A DNA stretch of 64,000 bases, taken from positions 1 through 64,000 of the forward strand of contig ONDK01000001.1 of NCBI GenBank assembly GCA_900316565.1, given 5' to 3'. The stretch comes from an uncultured Prevotella sp. (GTDB lineage: Bacteria; Bacteroidota; Bacteroidia; Bacteroidales; Bacteroidaceae). Positions 56,414-64,000 of this stretch are shown here, one piece after another; position 1 is the stretch's first letter; each line of letters starts with the position of its first letter. Under the pieces are notes generated by a model. That model was given only the letters and a program-made list of their open reading frames with translations, had not been told where the DNA came from and did no database searches. Position numbers and translations under genes: made by a program.

Positions 56414-59053
56414 ATGGACGAAAATAAGACTATTGATCAGGACAGGATCATGAAAATCAACATCGAGGAAGAGATGAAGAGCTCGTATATCGACTATAGT
56501 ATGTCGGTAATTGTAGCCAGAGCCCTCCCGGATGTTCGTGATGGATTTAAGCCTGTTCACCGCCGCATTCTCTACGGTATGCGCGGCATCGGCAACCTCA
56601 GTAATCAACCATATAAGAAATGTGCCCGCGTCGTCGGTGAGGTACTCGGTAAGTATCACCCACACGGTGACAGCTCAGTCTACGGTGCCCTTGTACGCAT
56701 GGGGCAGAGCTGGAACATGCGCTATACCCTTGTAGACGGTCAGGGTAACTTCGGTTCCGTCGACGGCGACTCTCCGGCTGCCATGCGTTATACAGAGTGC
56801 CGTCTCTCAAAGATGGGAGAGCACATCATGGACGACATCGACAAGGACACCGTCGACATGGTTAACAACTTCGACGACACGCTGAAGGAGCCTTCCGTTA
56901 TGCCGACAAAGATACCTAACCTTCTGGTGAACGGTGGAAACGGCATTGCCGTGGGTATGGCCACGAATATCCCTACGCATAATCTTAATGAGGTTATCGA
57001 TGGCTGCTGCGCTTATATCGACAATCCCGACATCGACCTTGACGGCCTGATGAAGTATATCCCCGCTCCGGACTTCCCGACGGGTGCATACATCTACGGC
57101 CTTAAGGGAGTGCGCGACGCTTATGAGACCGGCCGTGGACGTATCATCATGCGTGCCAAGGCAGAGATAGAAAGCGGAGAGCAGCACGACAAGATTGTCA
57201 TCACGGAGATACCTTACGGTGTCAACAAGCAGCAGCTCATCGAGTATATCGCCGACCTGGTCAAAGAGGGAAAGATTGACGGTATTTCCAACGTCAACGA
57301 TGAGACCGGCCGTCAGGGCATGCGCATCGTAGTGGACGTGAAGAGGGAGGCCAACGCCAATGTCATACTTAATAAACTGTTTAAGATGACAGCCCTACAG
57401 AGCTCTTTCTCAGTAAACTGCATAGCCCTTGTCAAGGGCCGTCCGCATCTACTGACACTTAAGGACTGCATAAAATACTTCGTGGAGCATCGCCATGAGG
57501 TAACCATACGCCGCACGAAATTCGACTTGAAGAAGGCACAGGAGCGTGCCCACATCCTCGAAGGACTTATCATTGCGGTGAACAATATCGACGAGGTGGT
57601 CGACATCATCAAGAGCAGCAAGACACCGTCAGACGCACAGCGCAATCTTGAGAAGCGGTTCTCTCTCGACGAGATACAGTCGAAGGCTATCGTGGACATG
57701 CGCCTCGGTTCACTGACAAGCCTGCAGGTCGACAAGCTCCATGCAGAGTATGACGAGCTGATGGAGACCATCAAGAACCTGCAGGAGATTCTCGACAATC
57801 CGGAGCGTTGCAAGCAAGTGATGAAGGACGACCTCATTGAGGTTAAGGAGAAATATGGCGACGCACGCCGCACGGAGATTATCCCAGATGAGCATGAGTT
57901 CAACGCCGAGGATTTCTATCCTAACGACCCGGTGGTGATAACCATCAGCCACCTGGGATACATCAAGCGCACACCTCTTGCCGACTTCCGTGAGCAGGCA
58001 CGTGGCGGTGTGGGCTCTAAGGGTGCGAGAACACGTGAGAAGGACTTCACGGAGTTCATCTATCCGGCTACCATGCATCAGACGATGCTGTTCTTCACGC
58101 GTCAGGGCCGCTGCTACTGGATGAAGTGTTACGACATTCCTGAGGGCGACAAGAACTCCAAGGGACGTGCCATACAGAACATGCTGGCACTGGAACCGGG
58201 CGACACGGTAAACGCATGCCTGCGTCTGCGCAGCTCCGCCGACGATGACTTCCTCGACAACCACTTCGTGGTGTTCGCAACAAAGCGCGGCCTGGTGAAG
58301 AAGACAAGTCTTAGAGCATACTCCAACCCACGCTCAAAGGGTATCATAGCTATAAACATCAATGACGACGATGAGGTCGTGGACGTTCGTCTGACCAATG
58401 GTCATAACGAACTTATCCTCGCCGACCGCAACGGACGCGCATGCCGCTTCGACGAGGGTAAGGTGCGCACCATGGGCCGCGTCTCTACCGGTGTACGCGG
58501 AATGACGCTAAGCGAGGACGGACAGGACGAGGTCGTCGGCATGATTGTCGTCAACGATCCGGTCAGCGAGAGTGTGATGGTCGTTTCGGAGAACGGTTAC
58601 GGCAAGCGCTCACAGGTGGAGGACTACCGTAAGACCAACAGAGGCGGAAAGGGCGTGAAGACCCTTAACATCACTGACAAGACCGGTAAACTAGTGGCTA
58701 TCAAGAATGTCACCGACGATAATGACCTCATGATTATCAACAAGAGCGGTATTGTCATCCGTCTCTCCGTAGCTGAATGCCGTATCATGGGCAGGGCCAC
58801 GCAGGGCGTCCGTCTCATCAACCTGTCCAAGAAGAACGATGTCATCGCTAGTGTCTGCAAGGTCATGAGCTCTGAGCTCGAGGCGCAGGTGGAAGAGGAA
58901 AGCCGCGCCGCATGGGCCAAGACCAGCGACGAGATAAAGAGCGACACCGTCAGCGCCAATCCTTCACAGGAGGACGGCGCGGAAACAGAGACCGACGATG
59001 AGACAGCAGAGGGCGCCGGCGATAACGACAACACACCGGTCGACTTCGATTAA
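56414..59053 (+). CDS. gyrA: DNA gyrase subunit A
   Basis: GyrA (879 residues) cuts and rejoins DNA during negative supercoiling. The catalytic Tyr126 is in RYTECRL. The quinolone-determining stretch HPHGDSSVYGALVRM has Ser87 (Escherichia coli Ser83) and Gly91 (Asp87), and Ser at the key site suggests no classical resistance substitution there. The C-terminal pinwheel from about residue 505 contains the GyrA-box-like TNRGGKG. The last 40 residues are strongly acidic (Glu/Asp-rich tail). Confidence 0.98.
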   Translation: MDENKTIDQDRIMKINIEEEMKSSYIDYSMSVIVARALPDVRDGFKPVHRRILYGMRGIGNLSNQPYKKCARVVGEVLGKYHPHGDSSVYGALVRMGQSWNMRYTLVDGQGNFGSVDGDSPAAMRYTECRLSKMGEHIMDDIDKDTVDMVNNFDDTLKEPSVMPTKIPNLLVNGGNGIAVGMATNIPTHNLNEVIDGCCAYIDNPDIDLDGLMKYIPAPDFPTGAYIYGLKGVRDAYETGRGRIIMRAKAEIESGEQHDKIVITEIPYGVNKQQLIEYIADLVKEGKIDGISNVNDETGRQGMRIVVDVKREANANVILNKLFKMTALQSSFSVNCIALVKGRPHLLTLKDCIKYFVEHRHEVTIRRTKFDLKKAQERAHILEGLIIAVNNIDEVVDIIKSSKTPSDAQRNLEKRFSLDEIQSKAIVDMRLGSLTSLQVDKLHAEYDELMETIKNLQEILDNPERCKQVMKDDLIEVKEKYGDARRTEIIPDEHEFNAEDFYPNDPVVITISHLGYIKRTPLADFREQARGGVGSKGARTREKDFTEFIYPATMHQTMLFFTRQGRCYWMKCYDIPEGDKNSKGRAIQNMLALEPGDTVNACLRLRSSADDDFLDNHFVVFATKRGLVKKTSLRAYSNPRSKGIIAININDDDEVVDVRLTNGHNELILADRNGRACRFDEGKVRTMGRVSTGVRGMTLSEDGQDEVVGMIVVNDPVSESVMVVSENGYGKRSQVEDYRKTNRGGKGVKTLNITDKTGKLVAIKNVTDDNDLMIINKSGIVIRLSVAECRIMGRATQGVRLINLSKKNDVIASVCKVMSSELEAQVEEESRAAWAKTSDEIKSDTVSANPSQEDGAETETDDETAEGAGDNDNTPVDFD

Positions 59054-59065
59054 AGAAATAAACCA

Positions 59066-59104
59066 TCAAGTCTTATGTGCTCAGAAAGGGCATGTGGGAC
59101 TTGA
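59066..59104 (+). terminator. Possible gyrA terminator
   Basis: TCAAGTC (59066-59072) and GACTTGA (59098-59104) pair at the base of a 25-nt loop. The downstream sequence is A-rich rather than T-rich, so termination strength is doubtful. Confidence 0.4.
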
Positions 59105-59155
59105 GTTTAACGAAAAAAAATAACCAAAACATTAAATTTTAATTAAACAACGAAA

Positions 59156-60388
59156 ATGAAAAAAATGATGATGTTTGCGGTCATGATGCTTATCTCGGTA
59201 TCTGCCGCATTCGCTGGAAACAGCGACGCTTTGAAAGCCATCCTCAAGTCGGAAGACTACGTCGAGGCCAACAAGCTCGTGCAGTCGACCCTTGACCAAC
59301 TGGCCGACAACGCTGAAAAGGCTTCCGCCTACAACAAGGTGGTCGACTTGGCCCTTGCAGCCTTCAACGACCAGGCTAAGCTCGCAGCAGCCAACAAGGC
59401 CGACGAGGCTAAGATGTACGATGCTCTGGAGACAGCCTTCACCGCTGCCGACGAGTGCTACAAGTACGACCAGCTTCCTAACGCCAAGGGAAAGGTCAAG
59501 GAACGCTTCGGAAAGGTCAACGCAGTGCGTCTCTCACAGCTCCGCCCTTACCTCATCAATGCCGGTGGCTACTATCAGGGCAAGGATTATCCGCGTGCTT
59601 TCAAGCTTCTGAGCTCTTACATAAACATCAACGACAATCCAATGTACGCTGAAGTAAAGAACGACCCGGCCAAGGACCCGAACTTCAAGCTCGCCGCTTA
59701 CTACGCTGGCTACATGGCTCTCATGGCCCAGGACTATCCTGACGCTGAGAAGTATGCCGGCATGGCCGTTACCGACTCTGTAAACGGTGCCAACGCCCTG
59801 CAGATACAGCTCCAGGCTATGAAGGCTCAGATGAAGACCGCAGAGGACTCAGTGAAGTTCATCGACAAGTGCAAGGCTCTCTACGAGCAGTATCCTGACA
59901 ACCAGGCTATCTTCGCCAACCTCGTTGATGCCTACAACCAGGCTAACCGTTCCGCTGACGCTGAGAAGCTCGTTGACAGCCGTCTGGCCAGCAAGCCTAA
60001 CGACTTCATCGCTCTTTGGGTGAAGGGCCAGCTCCTGGAGCAGCAGAACAAGTTCGAGGAGGCTGTCGACGTCCTCAAGAAGTCGCTTGAGAACACTCCT
60101 GACCAACCACAGACCAAGCTGCAGCTCAACGCCAGCATCGGCGACTGCTACCTCTATCACGCTCAGACCCGTCTTGAGAAAATCAAGGGTGTGCTCTCCA
60201 AGGCTGCCAAGGACCAGTTCGTTCCAGTCTATCAGAACGCCATCAACTACTATGAGGCTGCCAAGGCCCTCGACACTGACCAGACCCAGAAGAGCAAGTA
60301 TGCAGCCCGTCTGTACAACTGCTACTACTTCGTCTATGGCGAGAACGATCCTAAGACCCAGGAGGCTAAGACCTACGCTGGATATTAA
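59156..60388 (+). CDS. Secreted TPR protein (paralogue 1)
   Basis: The 410-residue protein has a signal peptide (residues 1-20, cleaved after AFA) and helical TPR-like repeats across the rest, for example LKAILKSEDYVEANKLVQST, YYQGKDYPRAFKLLSSYINI and LLEQQNKFEEAVDVLKKSLE. Codon use is far more biased than in the two following genes, indicating high expression. Together with the next two genes it forms a family with the shared LRPYLINAGGYY-like motif at about residue 130. Partners unknown. Confidence 0.85.
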   Translation: MKKMMMFAVMMLISVSAAFAGNSDALKAILKSEDYVEANKLVQSTLDQLADNAEKASAYNKVVDLALAAFNDQAKLAAANKADEAKMYDALETAFTAADECYKYDQLPNAKGKVKERFGKVNAVRLSQLRPYLINAGGYYQGKDYPRAFKLLSSYININDNPMYAEVKNDPAKDPNFKLAAYYAGYMALMAQDYPDAEKYAGMAVTDSVNGANALQIQLQAMKAQMKTAEDSVKFIDKCKALYEQYPDNQAIFANLVDAYNQANRSADAEKLVDSRLASKPNDFIALWVKGQLLEQQNKFEEAVDVLKKSLENTPDQPQTKLQLNASIGDCYLYHAQTRLEKIKGVLSKAAKDQFVPVYQNAINYYEAAKALDTDQTQKSKYAARLYNCYYFVYGENDPKTQEAKTYAGY

Positions 60389-60404
60389 CAGATGAATTCT
60401 ACAG

Positions 60405-60445
60405 TCCCTCCCTATGTGTTCTTTCCAAGACCTACAAGGGAGGGA
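60405..60445 (+). terminator. Terminator after TPR paralogue 1
   Basis: TCCCTCCCT (60405-60413) and AGGGAGGGA (60437-60445) form a 9-bp stem with a 23-nt loop, followed by TTGTTCTTTT. Partial termination would lower expression of the next two genes relative to the first. Confidence 0.8.
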
Positions 60446-60471
60446 TTGTTCTTTTCAATAACAATTAGCTT

Positions 60472-61578
60472 ATGATAAGAATTCTTTCCACTCTCACGAT
60501 GGCTTTGTTGCCGCTGGCCATGCTCGCTCAGACGGCCAACCCGCGGAAGGACGCTGAGAAGATGAACCAGCGCGCACAGATAATATATTATGAGCTGGAG
60601 AATCAGTCTGTAACCGATTCCCTGCGTTACTACCGTAATATAATGGACGTGGTGGACTACAGCCTGAAGAGTGACGAGTCGGACAGAATTCCGGATAAGA
60701 AAGGGCAGGTTAAGTTACGCTACGAGACCGATAACCATAGGCGCATCTCCACGCTGCGTCCGTTTCTTATCGACGCCGGCCTTTATCTCACCGCCCATCA
60801 CTACCGTCAGGATGGCATCAACGCTTGGAAACTGTATATCAAAGCCGCTGCCTCGCCATTGCTGAAGAACGACAAGGCCACGGACGAGACCGGAACTGCC
60901 GCATTCTACATCGCACAGTCGGAGCTCTACGCGCGGAACTATAAGGCCGCAGACCGTTTCGCCGACATAGCCATGCAGGACGACGATGTGGCACAGGATG
61001 CAGCGGAGATTAAGGCCCGTTGCATGCACGATCAGATGGTCAACCATGAGGACTCTGTCAAGTACCTCTCCGTCCTGGCTGAGCTCTACCGCTCGGACCC
61101 CTCCGACAAAATCTACTTCGCATGGATAATGCAGTTCTACAGCCATGAAAACAGAAGTTTCAACTTAGAGGACTTCGTAGACCAACAGCTGAGGCTGTTC
61201 CCTAACTCTCCCGTACCATGGCTGCTCAAGGGCGAGACGGCCATGCATGCCAAACGCTGGGAGGAGGCCGCCGATGCCTACAAACATGCCAACGAGATAG
61301 ACCCAAACCGTCTGCCGGTGGTCTATAACATCGGAGTGTGCATGCTCAACTGGGGTGTAGGGCTGATAAATGAGAATGCGGAGAAGAAGAAACGCAAGAA
61401 GAAGGACACCAAGGCCGACAGTATCATCGCTGAGGCCCGGACCTGTCTTGAGAAGGTGAAGGAGATGGACCCGCACAGGAAAAACGTTGACTGGGTGACG
61501 CCATTATATCATATCTATCTCATTGTAGGAGACGAGGCCAAGGCCGACGAGCTAAGGCCATTGGTAAAGAAAGGGTAG
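60472..61578 (+). CDS. Secreted TPR protein (paralogue 2)
   Basis: The 368-residue product has a signal peptide (residues 1-19, MIRILSTLTMALLPLAMLAQ) and TPR-like helices. It shares the LRPFLIDAGLYLTAHHYRQ motif at about residue 95 with its neighbours. Repeats include EEAADAYKHANEIDPNRLPV near the C-terminus, and a Lys-rich linker lies near 305-315. Function unknown. Confidence 0.83.
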   Translation: MIRILSTLTMALLPLAMLAQTANPRKDAEKMNQRAQIIYYELENQSVTDSLRYYRNIMDVVDYSLKSDESDRIPDKKGQVKLRYETDNHRRISTLRPFLIDAGLYLTAHHYRQDGINAWKLYIKAAASPLLKNDKATDETGTAAFYIAQSELYARNYKAADRFADIAMQDDDVAQDAAEIKARCMHDQMVNHEDSVKYLSVLAELYRSDPSDKIYFAWIMQFYSHENRSFNLEDFVDQQLRLFPNSPVPWLLKGETAMHAKRWEEAADAYKHANEIDPNRLPVVYNIGVCMLNWGVGLINENAEKKKRKKKDTKADSIIAEARTCLEKVKEMDPHRKNVDWVTPLYHIYLIVGDEAKADELRPLVKKG

Positions 61579-61628
61579 GGGAAGCTGCCATGCCGAAATA
61601 TCTTCAGGAAAAAGATTCTAAAAGGATA

Positions 61629-62858
61629 ATGTTCAAGAGTGTTTTTAAATATACGTTGTTTCTCATGCTGATGATGCTGATGCCCTCCGGACTGGCAGCA
61701 CAGATGAAGCAGTTGTCGCAGGCAAAGGATTATCTAAAGACCGGAAAGAACTTGGACAAGGCCGAGAGCCTTATCCGGAGTCTCCTTGCCGACTCTGCGC
61801 AGAAGGATAATCTCAAGGCTTGGCAGATGCTTGTCGAGACGCTAAAGACGCAATATGAGCAGGGCAATGAGAAAATGTACCTGAAGCAGAAGTACGATAC
61901 GCTGTCGTTCTTCGTAACTACAAGGAAACTGTTTGAGGCTGCGGAGTCAGCCGACTCCGTCGACGCAAAGCCAGATAACAACGGACACGTGAAAACAAAA
62001 TATCGCGAGCGCAATTCGCAATATTTGAAGACAATCATGCCAAACATCTTTTACGGCGGATTGTATTTTATCAACAAGAAAGACTATGAGACGGCTTATA
62101 AATATTTCAACCATTTCATAAGCCTTCCGGCACTGCCATTGTACAAGGACCTTAAGCTGAAGGCCGACGACAACATGAGAATCAGCGCAGCTTATTGGAC
62201 AATGTATTGCGGGTTTAAACTCAACTCGGCAGAGATGATACTGAAATACGATGAGCTGGCAGAGAAAGACACATCGCAGCTGGCCTTCGTCTGGCAGTAC
62301 AAGGCAGAGGCTTACTCACTGATACACGACATGCCTCGATACGTGGGACTTCTGCAAGAGGGCTTCGACAAGTATCCCAAGTTCCCGTTCTTTTTCCCGC
62401 GCCTCATGGAGTATTTTGACGATACCAATCAGCTCGACTCGGCCCTTGCCCTGGCCGACAGAGCCATCGACGTCGACTCCACAAGCCATTTCTACCGTTA
62501 TGCCAAAAGCTCCGTGCTGCTCAACATGGGACGGTATGAGGAATGTCTCGACATCTGCAAGCAACTGATATCCGAGAACGGGAACCTCGCCGACGCCTAC
62601 TATAACGCTGGGCTCGCTTATTTCAACATGGCCGTGGAACTGGACAAAAACCGTCAGTCCTCAAGGCAGATGAGACAGAAGACGCTGAAATATTACCGTG
62701 AGGCCCTCCCATACCTCGAGAAGTACCGTGAGATGGCACCCGACCGCAAAGACAACTGGATGTCGCCTTTGTACACCATTTACCTCAATCTGAACATGGG
62801 AAAGAAATTTGACGAGATAGACAAGATAAGATATGAATACAAAAGAAATAATAAATAA
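61629..62858 (+). CDS. Secreted TPR protein (paralogue 3)
   Basis: I start at the ATG at 61629 (409 residues), which places the signal peptide (MFKSVFKYTLFLMLMMLMPS, cleaved after AAQ) at the N-terminus; an ATG at 61590 would add 13 hydrophilic residues. The KTIMPNIFYGGLYFINKKDY segment corresponds to the RPFLI motif of the neighbours. TPR motifs continue to the end. It overlaps the helicase gene by 26 bases. Confidence 0.83.
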   Translation: MFKSVFKYTLFLMLMMLMPSGLAAQMKQLSQAKDYLKTGKNLDKAESLIRSLLADSAQKDNLKAWQMLVETLKTQYEQGNEKMYLKQKYDTLSFFVTTRKLFEAAESADSVDAKPDNNGHVKTKYRERNSQYLKTIMPNIFYGGLYFINKKDYETAYKYFNHFISLPALPLYKDLKLKADDNMRISAAYWTMYCGFKLNSAEMILKYDELAEKDTSQLAFVWQYKAEAYSLIHDMPRYVGLLQEGFDKYPKFPFFFPRLMEYFDDTNQLDSALALADRAIDVDSTSHFYRYAKSSVLLNMGRYEECLDICKQLISENGNLADAYYNAGLAYFNMAVELDKNRQSSRQMRQKTLKYYREALPYLEKYREMAPDRKDNWMSPLYTIYLNLNMGKKFDEIDKIRYEYKRNNK

Positions 62859-64000
62859 GCTCGGAATAAAACCCAACGACATGCAGACGGCCGCATGCAA
62901 GGCCATCACAGAGGGTGGACACGACGTGGTGATACTCTCGCCGACGGGAACAGGAAAGACCTACGCTTATCTCATACCCATCGCCTCGATGCTCGACGCA
63001 CTGTCGGACGAACTTCAGGCCGTCGTCATCCTCCCAGGACGTGAGCTGGCATTACAGTCGGCGAACGTACTGAAGGGAATGGGAACAGGACTGCGGACGA
63101 TGGCACTCTACGGCGGACGGCCTACGATGGACGAGCACCGCAAGCTGCGGCAGGAACGCCCGCAGATAGTCTTCGCTACTCCCGGACGACTCAACGACCA
63201 TCTTGACAAGGGCAACATCGATGCCGACGACGTCAAGTTCCTCGTCATCGATGAGTTCGACAAGATGCTGCAGATGGGCTTTCAGAATGAGATGAGCCAA
63301 ATCATCAGTAAACTGCCCTCGGAAGAACACCGTGTACTGCTCTCCGCCACCGACGCCGAGGAAATACCGTCCTATCTCCGCGACGGCTTTGAGCCGCTAA
63401 GACTCGACTTCCTGCCGAAAGAACAAACGGAGGAGAAACGTGTAAATATATACAAGGTGGAAAGCCCTGACAAGGATAAACTGGAGACCCTCGCACGACT
63501 GCTCGTAGGCCTCGGCAACCAGAGCAGCATCGTATTCCTCAACTACCGCGACTCCGTGGAGCGCACGGCGCAGTATCTCAAGGAACGGGGGTTCACCATC
63601 AGCATGTTCCACGGCGGACTCGACCAGGTACAGCGTGAGCGCAGCCTCTATCTCTTCAGCAATGGAACGGCCAACATCCTCGTATGTACCGACCTGGCAA
63701 GCCGCGGACTTGACATACCGAACATCGAAAATATCATACATTATCACATACCAGAAGGTGAGGACGCTTACATCCACCGCGTCGGTCGTACGGCGCGATG
63801 GGATAAGCACGGCCGCACCTTTTTCATTTTGTCGCCGCAGGAGACTATCCCGGAATATGTCAGCAACCCGTCGGAGTCCAATGCCAGTGTGATGATAACC
63901 CCTTACGACATCAGCGGCACCGCAGCACCCACCGATGCCATTCCCCAGCCAAAGATGGCTACAGTTTACATCGGCAAGGGAAAGAAGGACAAAATCTCCA
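62833..64000 (+). CDS. DEAD-box RNA helicase, DbpA-like, 3' end outside window
   Basis: The frame from the ATG at 62833 is open to the window edge (389 complete codons). Motif I SPTGTGKT is at residues 36-43, motif Ia PGRELALQ, motif Ib TPGRL, motif II is DEFD (140-143) rather than DEAD, motif III appears as SAT, and motif VI is HRVGRTAR. After residue 370 the sequence ATVYIGKGKKDKIS begins what looks like the DbpA RNA-binding domain, which recognises 23S rRNA hairpin 92 in DbpA. DEFD in motif II is an accepted variant. It overlaps the preceding TPR gene. Confidence 0.9.
   Translation, partial: MNTKEIINKLGIKPNDMQTAACKAITEGGHDVVILSPTGTGKTYAYLIPIASMLDALSDELQAVVILPGRELALQSANVLKGMGTGLRTMALYGGRPTMDEHRKLRQERPQIVFATPGRLNDHLDKGNIDADDVKFLVIDEFDKMLQMGFQNEMSQIISKLPSEEHRVLLSATDAEEIPSYLRDGFEPLRLDFLPKEQTEEKRVNIYKVESPDKDKLETLARLLVGLGNQSSIVFLNYRDSVERTAQYLKERGFTISMFHGGLDQVQRERSLYLFSNGTANILVCTDLASRGLDIPNIENIIHYHIPEGEDAYIHRVGRTARWDKHGRTFFILSPQETIPEYVSNPSESNASVMITPYDISGTAAPTDAIPQPKMATVYIGKGKKDKIS

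Noticed and set aside
56654..56692. Quinolone-resistance change in GyrA
   Set aside because: Ser87 (Ser83 equivalent) is intact; Gly91 in place of Asp87 appears normal for Bacteroidetes as far as I recall, so no resistance is claimed.

Overview
The window is a piece of a chromosome from a member of the Bacteroidales, most likely Prevotella or a close relative. I infer this from family content (lipid-anchored TamA-like protein next to TamB, DUF4491, DUF5687, a 594-residue ribosomal protein S1, a PorT-like barrel) and from promoters. At least five upstream regions carry the Bacteroidetes pair TTTG - 19/20 bp - TAnnTTTG, and Shine-Dalgarno sequences are mostly absent. No species assignment is possible by eye.

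Layout. 1-0.8 kb: the GC-rich 3' end of a phage-type DUF5675 gene, a shared bidirectional terminator, and an orphan 3' fragment that looks like glycogen phosphorylase. 0.9-5.7 kb (+): GH94 cellobiose phosphorylase, a small membrane protein, SlyD-type isomerase, chorismate synthase. 5.8-21.4 kb (-): pyrK-pyrD, a YycJ-like metallo-hydrolase, rpsA, the tamB-tamL envelope operon, and mscL-DUF4491-rlmH-MATE. An AT-rich island framed by inverted 8-bp repeat arrays lies between tamB and the MATE gene. 21.5-30.3 kb (mostly +): gapA, miaA-lipid kinase, a Crp/Fnr regulator (-), and a three-gene glycogen/alpha-glucan operon. 30.4-31.9 kb: a beta-barrel protein (-) and rplU-rpmA. 32.2-38.8 kb (+): a leucine operon (leuA-leuC-leuD-leuA2-leuB) behind a textbook-shaped attenuator with a branched-chain-rich leader peptide. 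38.9-44.3 kb: a TPR protein, malic enzyme-PTA fusion (-), TetR-SGNH pair. 44.6-52.1 kb (-): valS and ftsK-lolA-like-DUF5687. 52.3-64 kb (+): exonuclease-rlmI-tilS, an 840-bp gene-free stretch, gyrA, three secreted TPR paralogues, and a DEAD-box helicase cut by the window end.

The genes are overwhelmingly core housekeeping: pyrimidine, chorismate and leucine synthesis, glycogen turnover, glycolysis, translation and tRNA modification, outer-membrane biogenesis, DNA topology and segregation. I see no CRISPR array, insertion sequence, tRNA, rRNA or defence island. The most interesting signals are non-coding: the leu attenuator, the inverted GTAAC arrays around 18.4-18.6 kb, the hairpin before leuD, and leaders of ribosomal protein genes.
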